Assembly: GCA_037976565.1 (NCBI GenBank)
Contig: CP137680.1
Location: 774,252-838,251 of the forward strand
From: Mesocentrotus franciscanus
Lineage: Eukaryota; Echinodermata; Echinoidea; Camarodonta; Strongylocentrotidae
Direction: 5' to 3'
DNA: 64,000 nucleotides
The first letter of the stretch is position 1, and each line of letters begins with the position of its first letter. Under the pieces are notes generated by a model. It had not been told where the DNA came from, did no database searches, and saw only the letters and a list, made by a program, of their open reading frames with translations. This document shows, piece by piece, positions 1 to 11,636 of this stretch. A program made the position numbers and the translations under genes.

Positions 1-2086
1 ATCATTGAAATCAAGCAAGTCATCAGGACCAGATGGGTTAAGTATGAATCTCATTAAGCAAATAATACACTTTATTGTTTCTCCATTGGTTCATATATGT
101 AATATTTCTCTCCACTGGTTCCTGTCCTAACTTATTAAAAGTTGCTAAAGTTATACCGATTCATAAAAAAGATGATCCATCTAAACTTCAAAATTATCGT
201 CCCATATCATTATTATCAAGTATTTCAAAGGTTTTTGAGAAATTGGTATATAATAGGTTGATTTCTTTTTTGAATGACCACGATATTTTGATTCCTAACC
301 AGTTTGGATTTAGAAAAAATCATTCAACTGATTTTGCTTTAATTAAACTTTGTGATAAAATAATTGAATCTCTCGCAAATAAGAAACATGTTATAGGTGT
401 TTTTATGGATCTGAGTAAGGCCTTTGATACCATCGATCATACAATCTTACTTCATAAACTAGAACACTATGGTATCAGAGGCCTTGCTCTATCCTGGTTT
501 GAGGACTATCTTAAAAATAGAACACAGTATGTTTATTATCATTCCAATAGTTCCTCAAAATTGAACCTCACATGTGGAGTTCCTCAAGGCTCCATCTTAG
601 GCCCACTCTTATTTTTGATTTATGTAAATGATATAATAAGATCATCAAATATTCTAACTTACATTCTTTTTGCCGATGATACAAATATACTTTACTCACA
701 CGCAAATATTGATACACTTGTTGATACTGTAAATCATGATCTGTGCAATATTTCAGTATGGTTTAAATGTAATAAATTATCCTTAAATATAAGTAAAACT
801 AATTTTATTCGTTTCAGAACTATTAACTCCCAAGACCAACCACAATGCAATTTGTTTATAGATGGTTTATCACTGGTAGAAAAACAGTCAACGAAATTTT
901 TAGGAGTTATTATTGACTCAAATTTGTCTTGGAACGAACACATTCATAATATAAATATTTTGATATCCCGGAATATTGGTATTTTGTATAAAATGAAATA
1001 TTTGATTAATGATAGATCTTTGTTTATTCTTTATAATACATTAATTTTACCGCATATAACATATTGTAATATTATATGGGCAAACTGTAGTAAAATTAAA
1101 ATAAACTCAATATTTCTTTTGCAGAAGAGAGCAATTCGTATTTGTACACACTCTAACTATCTTGCAAATTCGAACCCGTTATTTAGTCAATTAAAAACGT
1201 TAAAGGTTTATGATATACATACGCTCCAAACTGCCATTTTTATGTATAAGTACACTTCCAAAACACTTCCAACATCTTTCTTAAACTTTTATTTATTGAA
1301 TGAAAACGTACACTCATATTTAACTCGACATGCTCATGATTACCATCTTAATAATCCCAAACTTAGTTTAGCCCTACGATCAATTAGACACCATGGACCA
1401 GATATTTGGAATAATTTACCAAACCATATTAAAACTAGGACCTCCCTTTATTCATTTAAAGCTTATATGAAAAAATATTTGTTTACTCAGTATAGTTTGC
1501 TAGATCTTACATAGAAATTTAAAATAATCGAATTTGTTATGTCTTGAACTGTTCTGTCTTTGTCAACAGGAATGGACCCTGCATACATTTAATATTATCA
1601 CCCGTAACTGAAACCACCACACACTTAATATCACGGTATTAGTCTTTTATTGTTCCACCAAGCTAAAGCTTTGCACTATGCACAATTGCACAATTTAATG
1701 CACTTCTCAACACGAAACATGACACTAAATATATTTTGTTATTTTCACTCAAAATGTTATTTGTTAACTCGGCCGAGGCCACGGTCATCCTCAAGCATTT
1801 TCGCTTACGACATGTGGTCTCCTGCTTTTTTTCCTTTGTAAGAAACTTCCAAAACGAAGATATCCATTCTCCCCCTTATTTCTTATTTTTATGCAGATTA
1901 TGTTTTCACGATGGTTTGGCACAAATCAATATATTTGTTGTGTTTTTTTTTGTTTTTGGATTGTATTTTAACTAGAAACATATTTTGTCAAACTTACATG
2001 TTACTCATTATATTTATTTGTATGATGTTTCTTTGTATTGATCTGAAAAAGTGGAAATAAAACAAAACAAACAAAAAAAAAAAAAA
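1..2086 (+). mobile_element. CR1/L2-like non-LTR retrotransposon, cut by the window edge
   Basis: This LINE copy begins before the window, so its endonuclease region is not visible. It holds the reverse-transcriptase ORF and about 560 bp of 3' UTR ending in an AATAAA-containing, A-rich tail (about 2056-2086). The conserved pre-RT motif KSSGPDG is read at positions 17-37 in a different frame from the main ORF, so a frameshift lies between about 60 and 110. The rest of the RT frame is unbroken for 479 codons, which suggests a fairly recent insertion. Clade placement rests on motif style only; other Jockey-superfamily clades are possible. Confidence 0.85.
75..1514 (+). CDS. LINE reverse transcriptase (5' part missing or frameshifted)
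   Basis: This would make cDNA from the element's own RNA during target-primed reverse transcription. RT motifs appear in order: YRPISLL (about residues 41-47), a first catalytic aspartate in VFMDLSKAFDTI (D112), GVPQGSILGP (168-177) and the catalytic FADD box (F199-D202). A thumb and C-terminal region follow, ending in the SLYSFKAYMKKYLF motif common at the end of CR1/L2-type ORF2 proteins. The first ATG is not a natural start: residues 1-12 look out of frame and the true ORF comes from upstream. Without endonuclease and with a frameshift this copy is probably inactive. Confidence 0.88.
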   Translation: MFLHWFIYVIFLSTGSCPNLLKVAKVIPIHKKDDPSKLQNYRPISLLSSISKVFEKLVYNRLISFLNDHDILIPNQFGFRKNHSTDFALIKLCDKIIESLANKKHVIGVFMDLSKAFDTIDHTILLHKLEHYGIRGLALSWFEDYLKNRTQYVYYHSNSSSKLNLTCGVPQGSILGPLLFLIYVNDIIRSSNILTYILFADDTNILYSHANIDTLVDTVNHDLCNISVWFKCNKLSLNISKTNFIRFRTINSQDQPQCNLFIDGLSLVEKQSTKFLGVIIDSNLSWNEHIHNINILISRNIGILYKMKYLINDRSLFILYNTLILPHITYCNIIWANCSKIKINSIFLLQKRAIRICTHSNYLANSNPLFSQLKTLKVYDIHTLQTAIFMYKYTSKTLPTSFLNFYLLNENVHSYLTRHAHDYHLNNPKLSLALRSIRHHGPDIWNNLPNHIKTRTSLYSFKAYMKKYLFTQYSLLDLT

Positions 2087-2431
2087 TTATACAAATATAT
2101 TTTGTATATATATATATAGTGCGTCCGAGAAAAAACGAAACCGAGAAGTATCGATATTTTATCATAACTTAATCACAACTATAATTAATGAATGACACAT
2201 ATTTGTAAAGCTTAGAGTCTCCTCTTTCATTTGATGCAACTCAAGTGATGCATATTTCACGCATGAGTGATTAAAAGCAATTTGAAGGAAGGAAACCAAA
2301 AAGTCATTTGGCGGGCGGTACCTGAATTTCGAAGAAAAATTCACATTTCTAGAAAGTTCATTTTCTGCCCTTTCATATGACACCTGAATCAGGAAACATG
2401 AGCCAGGAATAACAAAGTTCTGTTTGTTTAA
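2087..2431. other. Intergenic, no gene seen
   Basis: A short AT dinucleotide run lies at about 2105-2119, followed by unique-looking sequence. I see no coding signal or repeat structure here. Confidence 0.5.
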
Positions 2432-2631
2432 AGTAATGCTTGCATTCCCATAATTTGATTAAACGAAATCGTTTTCAATGGCTGCCTGCCGTAGCAACAA
2501 AGAGAGTTATCAAAAGTCTTCATGCATGGCTGATCGTCAACGAAACGGAGTGATGAGAAAAATGATTGTTAGGGCAGGCAGCCAGTGAAAACGTATTTGT
2601 TTGATAGAATTTTGGGAACGCAAGCATTACT
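2432..2631. mobile_element. Hairpin MITE with arms of about 57 bp
   Basis: The left arm starts AAGTAATGCTTGC at 2432 and runs through GGCTGCCTGCC near 2490. The right arm is its imperfect reverse complement, from GGCAGGCAGCC near 2573 to GCAAGCATTACTT at 2631. I judge roughly 80 percent identity between arms by eye. The spacer has no ORF. It abuts the 5' end of the next LINE fragment. The flanks are TTTAA on the left and TTAT on the right, so a TTAA target is possible but imperfect. Confidence 0.7.
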
Positions 2632-3061
2632 TATATTGTTTGGTTTAGCCGAGAAAGATATAAGAAAATTGCATATTGTGCAAAACAGTGCTGCAAGACT
2701 TGTTGAACGAGCAAGGGGGAGAGATCCAGTAACACCCATGTTGACTCGCCTTCATTGGCTACCTGTAAAAGCAAGAATTGTTTATAAAGTTCTTATGTTG
2801 TGTCGCAAGGTAATGATTAACAAATCCCCGACTTATCTTCTTGATATTATTTCTTCCTACATACCCGGTAGAAATCTCCGCTCCTCAACAAAGAATTTCC
2901 TGACTGTCCCTACCACATTAACCCAAACGTATGGTTCTCGTGCTTTTTCAGCGGCAGCGCCTGTCTTGTGGAACCAACTTCCTGACCAGCTTCGAGTTGT
3001 TGGGAGCTCTGACGGCTTTGGAAGAGCCCTGAAAACTTATTTGTTTTCGAGGGTTTCCTAG
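2632..3061 (+). pseudogene. 5'-truncated LINE, C-terminal part of the ORF2 protein
   Basis: An open frame encodes the typical C-terminal domain of a CR1/L2-type ORF2: IVQNSAARLV, LHWLPVKARI, YGSRAFSAAAPVLWNQLP, and a final ALKTYLFSRVS before the stop. The reverse-transcriptase core is absent. The fragment starts exactly where the upstream hairpin MITE ends; any in-frame codons before 2632 belong to that MITE. The family differs from the copy at 1-2086. Confidence 0.88.
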
Positions 3062-3221
3062 AGCTGCTTTGTCCTTTGCTGGTAGTTGGTTCGACATAAC
3101 GGGTATCTATTTGTTGAATTTGTTATATGTATTGTCAAATAGTTTTGGATCCATAGGTGACTGGTATTCAGCTTATCATATCTGATTAGGCCTACAAAAA
3201 AAGAGGTACAAAATATACATT
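3062..3221 (+). mobile_element. Probable 3' UTR remnant of the preceding LINE
   Basis: Non-coding sequence directly follows the ORF2 stop codon and runs into microsatellites. Assignment to the LINE is by position only. Confidence 0.35.
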
Positions 3222-3363
3222 TATATATATATATATATATATATACAAAATTTGGGGGCTGGTAAAAGAGAAAAGGGGAAGGGATGGAGAATGACAGAGA
3301 GCGATAGAGAGAGAGAGAGAATGAGGAGAGGGTGATATGGGGGAGAGAGAGAGAGAGAGAGAG
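3222..3363. repeat. (AT)n and (GA)n microsatellites
   Basis: An AT run spans about 3222-3245. Purine-rich GA blocks interrupted by AATGAGGAGAGGG span about 3289-3362. These account for the spurious long frames in this stretch. Confidence 0.9.
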
Positions 3364-4589
3364 GAACACAAACACATAACTGGTATATACATCATACAAA
3401 AGAATTATTTCATTGAAAAGATCTTTTCATTCAAGTTTGTGGATATGCATTTCAAAGTACTTGAATTTTTAAAAAAAATTGAGGGAAAATGCATTTTCGC
3501 AGTACTATAGAAGACATCACCTCCAAATCACTAGTTTTTATGTTCTAAAACTCTATCAATGTTTCCAGTTATTTAGAAAATGTTAACATATATATTGAAA
3601 GAAAGGTGTAGTACCAGATATTCATGTTTATATATAATTAGCGATATGATAATCAAATACATGATCAAAAATCAACAATTATTGTCAGATGAACAAAGAA
3701 CATTAACTAAACTGTGGAGATTTCATTGTGTAACAGTGATTAAGAATAATTCCAAGTAATAAATTTAAAGAAATCAAAGTTTCCCTCTTATCCAGAATCC
3801 CTCTCAATATTACACTAAATTGAATGCACGTAGTAGGAAATTGATCACCAAAAAAATGAAATTGAATGCCCAAACAGGGCTTAACAGGCTCATCGTGAAC
3901 GCCGCGTTTATTTGAATGCACGAAGTAGGAAATTAGATTACATTAGATTTTATCACCTGACGAAATGTTGCCGCGGCGCACGAAACGTCGTGATCTTTTA
4001 GATCCCTTATTGACCATACATTGCGAGACAAACGAATATCACTAGCGATATTATTCTCGATACTACATCCGCAATGAGTAATATATTTAACATTAAAGTA
4101 GGAAATTGTACGCACATTCGTGAATTTGATTTCACAGAACATCAATAAGAGTGCCGATAAATGAAATTAATTGATCAGATTTTGAATTTGAATGCCCGAA
4201 TTCACATGCGAGCGACCTCTATGAGAATTTGAATGAAAAAAATTGCGAAATTGGCCGCAAAAACCTATATTACAATCGATACTGTAAAAAGTAAGAGTAC
4301 TTCACAATGCCTTAAAATATACAAACTGATAATGTATAGTATAATTTGTGTACATAATTATGCAAACTATTTAACTTGATATTTCATTCATGATTTGTTC
4401 AACAAATGACTTGTACCAGAATTCCGAAACCTATTTGTAGACTTTGTTTAACTGACATTAATCACTTAATAGGTAATCTATTCCAAAATTCACTGCCCCC
4501 AAAAGACAATGAAAATTGATTTTGTGTCGTTCTAAATTTTGGAAGACGTAATTGTCCACCTTCTTTTTGTCTTGTGGAATAGCTATGCT
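3364..4589. other. Intergenic, short repeats and a Penelope-like motif
   Basis: There is no gene. A direct repeat of about 23 bp (GAATGCACGWAGTAGGAAATT) occurs at about 3822 and 3914, with a shorter relative near 4095. At 3957-3990 CTGACGA is followed 17 bases later by CGAAACGTCG. That pairing is reminiscent of the hammerhead-like motif near the ends of Penelope-like elements, but the intervening stem is poor. Confidence 0.4.
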
Positions 4590-5058
4590 CTATAATTTAA
4601 CCTTCTTAATAAGTCTATCCATCTCAGCACTTCTCAATGATCTGTTTTTTTCAGCTAACAATTCATTGATAATGGCCAATGTTTTATTTTTGTCCTTCAT
4701 ATTATTTTGTAGCAAATCGCAATGGTAATTCCTTTTTGCATTTCTTAGTAGAGTGGTCGATACATTTCTGTAGTTTTTGTACAACCAGATCCTGACGATG
4801 ATTCGATTTAATAACTTTTGAATACATTATATATTTTACACGAATAGATTTCCTGATCCCTCGAGATATCTATGGTTTTTTAGCAACTTTCTTCTGTCCT
4901 AACTGCTTAGTAACCAATTGTGCATGTTTATTACAAAAATTGAGATGAGCTGTGTTGACTTCTTTTGAATTACATACCGTTTCCCAGTTATAGGCAGCAA
5001 GCTCTTCTCTAAATACATTTATATCATATTCCTTGTAACATCGATATCGAATTAACAT
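4590..5058 (-). pseudogene. LINE fragment, linker between endonuclease and RT
   Basis: Read on the minus strand, 5058-4870 encodes a segment with DINVFREELAAYNWETV and NKHAQLVTKQ, followed after a TAG by ISRGIRKSIRVKY. A shifted frame (4784-4590) continues with LYKNYRN, TLLRNAKRNYHCDLL and KTLAIINELL. This order of motifs is typical of the region between endonuclease and reverse transcriptase in CR1/L2 elements. The TAG replaces the usual PW(I) tryptophan and a frameshift lies near 4785-4795. Both flanking domains are missing. Confidence 0.75.
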
Positions 5059-5145
5059 GTGAATGCACCTAAAAAGGATTAAGATAAAGAAAAATCGCGA
5101 TTTGATTTCATATTGAGTATTAAACCTGTAAACAGAAAGTGACTC

Positions 5146-5794
5146 TTAAAGGGAGTGTAGCTCGGCAAATAGTGGTTAACGCCATCTACGTTTTCTTTTG
5201 GATAAATGCACGTAAACGAATGGACTTGATTAACTGTAGTCAGCGACTTAATCTCTACATGGTCAGCTTTCGCGAAACAGACCGAAGTTCTCCTCACGCT
5301 TCGGTTTCGCGTATGTTGCACGCACGTGATTGCTGCGGTTGCGTCGTCCGTAGTCGTTTACCATAATTATTAGGGAGTTTTCACAACCGGCGACGCGGCC
5401 TTCTACAACGCTAATCTTAGCGGGGGTCCACTCAGAGCGAAAATTTCCGCGTAGCGTCCAAACCTACGACGGTATTCAGCCGAATTAGCGTCGGGAGTCG
5501 AGCTAGTACGGGGTGGCGTGATCAGCCAATCAGAGCGCTTGTTAACTGTGACGGCGAGGCTCGCATGCAAATGGGCGGTACGACTTTTCTGACGTCACGC
5601 AAGCGCGAAAACTCCCGCGTATTCAGAATTGCGAAACTGCAAATTAGATCGCGACGGTAGCCAGAGTACGAAAAGTCACAGCTCATTTAAATACCCCGTA
5701 GTCAGCACTTGCGTCACCGTGCGAAAAGTCGCTATTGGCCCCGAGTCAGGCCACGGGAAAGACACGTAGCCTCGTCAGGCTACACTCCCTTTAA
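5146..5794. mobile_element. TTAA-flanked non-autonomous element, 641 bp, CpG-rich
   Basis: The core (5150-5790) begins AGGGAGTGTAGC and ends GCTACACTCCCT, and exact TTAA sits on each side (5146-5149 and 5791-5794). A TTAA duplication with short inverted ends is the signature of piggyBac-type transposition. No transposase ORF is present. The interior is much richer in CpG than its surroundings. It contains an inner inverted pair (GGGAGTTTTC near 5372, GAAAACTCCC near 5608) that may be a nested element. Confidence 0.85.
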
Positions 5795-6465
5795 AGTTTA
5801 TTGTTCGTAAATATCCCTGTTAAAATGGCTATATAATTTTATTATTCTTTTTCTTTAAGTAAATAATGTTGAATAGGATCAGTATTATATGCATCAATAT
5901 GAAGTATCTACATTATAATGGTACTTTGAAATTTAATTAAAAACTAATAGTAGCGTTAGGTATTGTGTTGATAACAAAATGTTTCAAGGTTGAAATCACG
6001 GAAAATCAATTTGTACGAACATGTGTCGAGCTCTATATACATGCCCTAGTTCTGCCACCGGACCTGTAACAAGCATGGCATAACTAGATGGAGCGGCGCC
6101 AATAAATATATATTCCACCATATGCTGCAAACTCCTGGATAAGATAAACATTTCCCGAAATTTATCTTGATTATGTTATATTTTGCTTTGATTGTTTCTC
6201 ATATCAAATAACTTCCAATGCTTCTTTTAACGCCCCCACCTTGCCACTTTTTTTCTCGATTACTCAATGTGTATGATATAAATAGACTTAACATTGCAAT
6301 TTGTATGATTTTATGTTCTAAAGGTCTTATACCCCGGTGAGTAATTTCTAAGTTTTGTCTTAATTTATCAATACATCACAACACAATCCTCGTAATTCAT
6401 CTAATCATCATTTACCTCAAGTCAGAACTTTGAATTCCCATAATTCAATATTTTGTTAAAGTCCT
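5795..6465. other. Intergenic, no gene seen
   Basis: AT-rich sequence without coding signals. Its end grades into the LINE remnant that follows. Confidence 0.5.
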
Positions 6466-6819
6466 TCTCTATGGAGCAATCTTCCTCCTGCACTAAAATT
6501 TAGCCCATCCCTTAATTCTTTTAAACGCCGTAATAAATAAATACCATCTTTTAAGCTTGTATTCATAATTTGAAATTTTATATATTTCATGTTTGTTTCT
6601 TTGTTCTATTTGTTTGTCTGTTTTTTATAATCATGTATGTATTATTAATTTGGGGGTCAACGTACTTTAAGGCTATTTGCTCTTTTTTGTTGACTCCTCA
6701 TTCTCATAATTTGTTTTGTTCGAATTGTTCTGTATTGAATTCTATTGGATTTACTCTGTTGTGTATATATTTTGTATATGCTGTTTTTATTGAGAATGAA
6801 ATAAAGACTGAACTGAACT
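6466..6819 (+). mobile_element. LINE 3' end (last codons plus 3' UTR)
   Basis: Positions 6466-6540 encode SLWSNLPPALKFSP then SLNSFKRRNK and a stop, the usual last residues of CR1/L2-type ORF2 proteins. The 3' UTR ends with AATAAAG and tandem TGAAC units at about 6800-6819, the short terminal repeat typical of these LINEs. The rest of the element is missing. Confidence 0.7.
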
Positions 6820-9800
6820 ATTCATAGTTTCAAATAACAGACTGAGTATATATATGTGGTCGACATATAAATCCAGCTTATTCAATGAGGACATGTTTTA
6901 AGTAACAGATGGTAAAGATTCATCAAAGCTCAATAGGGCACATCCGATTACTACTAACGTTGATAGTTGACAAGGTATTCATCAGTACAGTAATAACAGA
7001 TAGATGATAGCTAGAAAGACTCATATCTCCTTGGTAATACCTATTTTTTTTCTCAAAATTACCGAAAAATGCTTTGGAGTGATCATCTCTGCGTCCTTGA
7101 TATAGCTTTTTCGATATAATCATGGAACAACCCAAATCCTGCAAATGATCGCTTGACAACAATTATCAATCATTTTTAGGAGCAAATGATAACCCGGTCA
7201 ATAATATTCAAGGCACCCAGACAAAGGCAATTTGGGACTGCTTTTTTTTTGTCAGGGAACGCTACTGTTTATTTGATCAGCCTTTGTGAACTTTTTCAAG
7301 TCTCTGACTGATAATATTATAGCATAAAATACTCATTAGATGTGTGATAATGAAGAGAAGTTCGGATATTACAAATGGTTCTTGCCAGAATTAGCACAGA
7401 AATAAAGGTATGACAAGAGCTGTGTACATTAATTAATATTCTGTGTCCTGTATACTGCTGCACGGCTCATATAATTTTACTATTTTAAGGGGAAAATAAA
7501 GATATTTTTATGTCATGAAAGACACAATATTTTGGGGTCATAAACTTACTCACCTATTGTTAATTTTCGTGATATTTCTCGTCTCCGGTCAAAAAAGGTC
7601 ATTACCAAGTGAAATACTGCCAAATTTGAAATAGGGATATTTCCATGCTGTAGTGAAAAGTTCCCTGGTCCTATCTCTATCACGTAAGCATATTCTTTTA
7701 CACCATTCACACTTTATAGAAAATTTATTATCATATTTCTTTGATGCTAGTTAATTGATAGCAACAGTGGGGTAATTAACAAAAATGTTTTGAGGGGGCT
7801 TTGCGAGCGCGTAGCAACCGAGTGTAAATACTTCGACGTTTTGTAGTATGGAGCTTTGTATTTAAGATTCTTTTGATCACACAGACAATCAAAGTTTGAG
7901 CTTGACATTCACCCACTCTCTCCTCTCTAAGGGGATAGAAACTTTGTATTATAGAACACTTCAGAGCCTACGTACTGACAGACAGGGTATGACAGGAGTT
8001 ATACCATTATATTGTAAGAAAATCGTGATTAAATAGTTATATAATGTGCATGGGAGGGCAATATCTAAAAAAGACACCCATTTAGATGTTTCAATAGACA
8101 TGATAGACGCGGCCTCCAGCAATAAAGAAAGTGTTTTCTTTTTTAGAGTAGATTTGTAGAGGGCATGGAACTTATACATTTGGTTATAGGTTAAATTTAG
8201 TCTAGTAGAATGAGAAATAAAAGAAAACCGTGGAAATTATGCTTTTTCTTTTTCTTTTCTTTTTCTTTTACTTTTCTCTCCCCCACCCCCGTTTTTTTTT
8301 TTTTTTTTGGGGGACATGGAACTATTTTGGGCAGGAGTCCCTAACCCCCCACACACACACACCAGTACGTCAGTGGATAGTAATGTAGGTACAGGTACTC
8401 TACTGTTTTAATCTACCGATCAGCATTTCCTCCGAAAACAGATTGTTAGGTGAAAATGAGCTATGTTCCTAGTTGATTACCTTTCGTTTTCATTTGTCCT
8501 TTTAATCAATCGCATTCTCTTTGGAAAATTAAAGTTCTTTAAACAGGATGAATAGGAACACCGGGGGGTGAATGGGAACAACCTTAAAAAGTGGAAACTA
8601 TGTGTTTCGTTCTTTCTTTTTTTCCAAAGTTATAATGCAAACCTTTTTGAAATCCTTTTTAATTATGCACTGCATTCCTCCAGTGGCCAAAATGATGATT
8701 AGCAATATATGGAAAGCCAATTTTTTATCCCCTCGCTTGAGAATTAAATAAGGTGCCCTGCAATATTTTGTTTAATACCGATGTGTTCAAAACTTTACTA
8801 TATGGATTTATCGAAGAGAATCATGAGATTTTACTTTATTATATCATAAAGATGGTCTTGCATGTAAAGTCTGATAAAGAAACTGGTTGTGTGTGGAGTT
8901 TTATAGAGTTTCGTTTGACTTATTTTTCTAGAACAGTAATTTTCAGGCAGTTCAACAAGACACCTTACCTGCATAGCAATAGAGTGTCTGATAATGACCA
9001 AATTCACACTTGTTCTGAAATGGATCATCGATGAGATACTCATGGTGCCCGGATGGGCGTGTATATACCTACTTCGTGATTGCACGTAGTGATTGTAATT
9101 CATTGAAAATAAATTTACCAATTATTAATCATTATGATAATTCATGAATTTATTAATGTCTTTATATAATTCTGATATTCATACGAGGTAGCACATTTGC
9201 ACTAATAGTGGTTGCCTTCCATAAGGCCCTGTTTGGTAACAACAATATTAAATAACAATAATGATAAAGATACCGGTGATTTCATAACATCAAGGAAACA
9301 AAAGACAGGAGAAATATGGACTGTATTATACAAATCCTTTGGGTATCCTCGTAATTATGTGGATGTTTTTCTCAAATATCTTGATATGATATAATATATA
9401 CAGACGCTTATCAAGCAATTATGACGCGATTAAATATTGTGTGCACCAAGTAATTATGAACTTGTCAAGGAATGAATCAGTCTGGGTATACGATGTAACC
9501 AACCTTTCTCATTCTAAAGATAATCCAAAAGGCTCTCCCTCGTCTTCTTACATTATTAATTTTATCATCACCTTTCTCCGCCGCTATAACGCGTTAACCA
9601 ATACTCTTGACACAAATAGCAAACCTCCATGTGCACCTCAAACTAGGGCATCCCACAGCGAAAATGGGATTCATGGGTTCACAGTAATTAGCTTGAATGT
9701 TTTGCCCTCCCCTCCGATTATGTCTCGTATTTCAAATTCGAAATATGGTCACTCTGAAGACAGTTTTGTTTGTCATTCTAAATGTAATCAGCATAGAGTC

Positions 9801-10733
9801 CATGTAAATATATGAAATTAGAAATCACCAGAATAGATCAGCTGATTCCTATCTTCCTCAGTCCAATCCCAATTTCATCTCCGATTCCTTGCTCAAAGAT
9901 AAAGATTTTTATCCCTATATTTTATCTTTCACCATCACAACTTTAAACATAAATGGAGGAAGGGGGGGGGGGGTAAATAAATGAGCGATGCCTCCCCTTG
10001 GAAATTCCGACCCCTTCCATGCAAAGAAGAAGTACTTCTTCTATATTTCTTCGTCATCATCACATCACCGTTCTTGATGTATAGGGGAAAAGAACAGATG
10101 ACTGAACGCGGTTTCCTATCTCATCCCCAATCCCTTTCCTAAAAGCTGAATGTCTCCTCATCACTTTCATCATCACCATTCTCACTACCGTGTAAACCCT
10201 ATCACTCCAGGGCAAGTTAAACCGCTTCCCCTAGCCGGAGCCTGTCTCTCCCCCATCAAACCATCTTCCATTCCCAGGGGCCTCATCCATCTCTAATATT
10301 CTCCGCAGTATTAAAGATGCAAGTAACGATGACAGTGAAAATGTGACTCTTGAGATACGCTATTATAATAGTGATGGTATTATCCTGCTATTTCTCTCAA
10401 GATCGCTTGCACTGAAGAGAATGCCGTCGCCTCATAAGAGGCGCTTTATGGCTATTGGCGGATCCAGGATTTTCTTGTGGGGAGGGGCACGAGTCCAAAA
10501 ATCTTTTTAAAGCAGGCAATACGGTTATGACAGTTTTGGGTACGCCCAAAGAGATATCTCTTTGGTAAGCCTTTTAATCTAAAAAATACCTGCCAAGCCA
10601 AAAACAACAAACGATAACAAAAATTGTTTGCCGCCTTTGCAGGAGGCACATTCTTTTTGTGTGTGCATTTTTGAAGATAAGTGTACTATATGGTGATAGT
10701 CCAGAAAACCATGGATGGTATGATCCGGGGCCG
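6820..10733. other. Intergenic, no confident gene
   Basis: I see no exon I can defend in this 3.9 kb. It contains a pyrimidine/T-rich tract (8240-8310), a CA run (8350-8362), a G run (9960-9972) and, at about 10447-10510, a GGCGGATCCAGG motif like the ends of hAT-type MITEs. The longest frame (9441-9815, 124 codons) has no recognisable domain and no splice context. Confidence 0.5.
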
Positions 10734-10893
10734 GGGGGGGTGTTTCATCAACTGAAATTGATCTTAAAAATCAATTGTAAGTTCAATGTTAATGCTTGAT
10801 GAAACACCCCCTCCCCTTCATCAAGCATTACAATTGAACTTACAATTGATTTTTAAGATCGAAATCAATTTCAGTTGATGAAACACCCCTGGA
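10734..10893. mobile_element. Foldback (hairpin) MITE
   Basis: The left arm begins GGGGTGTTTCATCAACTGAA near 10735 and the right arm ends TTCAGTTGATGAAACACCCC at about 10889. The arms are near-perfect reverse complements over about 65 bp, with a C-rich centre (ACACCCCCTCCCC). There is no ORF. No clear target duplication is visible, so the superfamily is undetermined. Confidence 0.85.
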
Positions 10894-10923
10894 TATTTTT
10901 TTTCTTCAATCTCTCATTACTAC

Positions 10924-11009
10924 CTGCTGCCAGCCGAAGATGGCGTGATCCGCGAATTCGTACGCCCAGTCTACGAATTCGGGATAACGCCATCTTCGGC
11001 TGGAGGCAG
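10924..11009. repeat. Second hairpin, 38-bp arms
   Basis: The left arm runs from CTGCTGCCAGCCGAAGATGG to CGAATTCG (10924-10962). The right arm, from CGAATTCGGGAT to GCCATCTTCGGCTGGAGGCAG (about 10972-11009), is its imperfect reverse complement. It lies about 30 bp from the preceding foldback element, with unrelated arm sequence. Confidence 0.8.
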
Positions 11010-11284
11010 AGATCGTATATAGTGCACTTGTCTCTATGTTTATTTATTTATTTTTTTTATATTTTTTTTTTTGGGGGTAGTAGAGATCAGTGGTATAGGG
11101 TGATTTGGATGACTGCAATTAAATTAAAATCAGCCAGGCTTTACAGGGAGAGAGCAATTGCATATATTTCAAAAGTAGATGGGATGAATGGCGGTTACTT
11201 TCTTTCAACAAAATGAAGTGTTTTTTTACCGGTTTCAAAACCTTGTCACTCCTTGTGAAATACAGGTATCCGTTGTTACGACCA

Positions 11285-11636
11285 CGCTACCTATACTACC
11301 TTCCTACCTCTACTACCATCCTACCTCTACTACCATCCTACCTCTAGCCTACTACCACCCCACCCCTATTACCATCCTACCTCTACTACCTCTCTACCTC
11401 TACAACCACCCTACCTCTACTACCACCCCATCCCTATACTACTATCCTACCTCTACTACCTTCCTACCTCTACTACCATCTTACCTCTACTACCATCCTC
11501 TCTCTACTACCATCCTTCCTCTATACTACAATCCTAGCTCTACTACCTTCCTATCTCTACCACCATCCTACCTCTACTACCTTCCTACCTCTACTTCCTT
11601 CCTACCTCTAATACCTTCCTACCTGCTCGTGTACTA
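11285..11636. repeat. CTACC minisatellite
   Basis: About 350 bp of imperfect tandem repeats built from CTACTACCATCCTACCT and CTACTACCTTCCTACCT, with units of roughly 15-17 bp. It encodes a low-complexity frame that should not be taken as a gene. Confidence 0.9.

Noticed and set aside
1650..1975. Small frames after the first LINE ORF
   Set aside because: They lie in the LINE 3' UTR and show no motif.
9441..9815. 124-codon open frame
   Set aside because: No recognisable domain, no splice sites of quality, ordinary length for chance in 64 kb of six frames.
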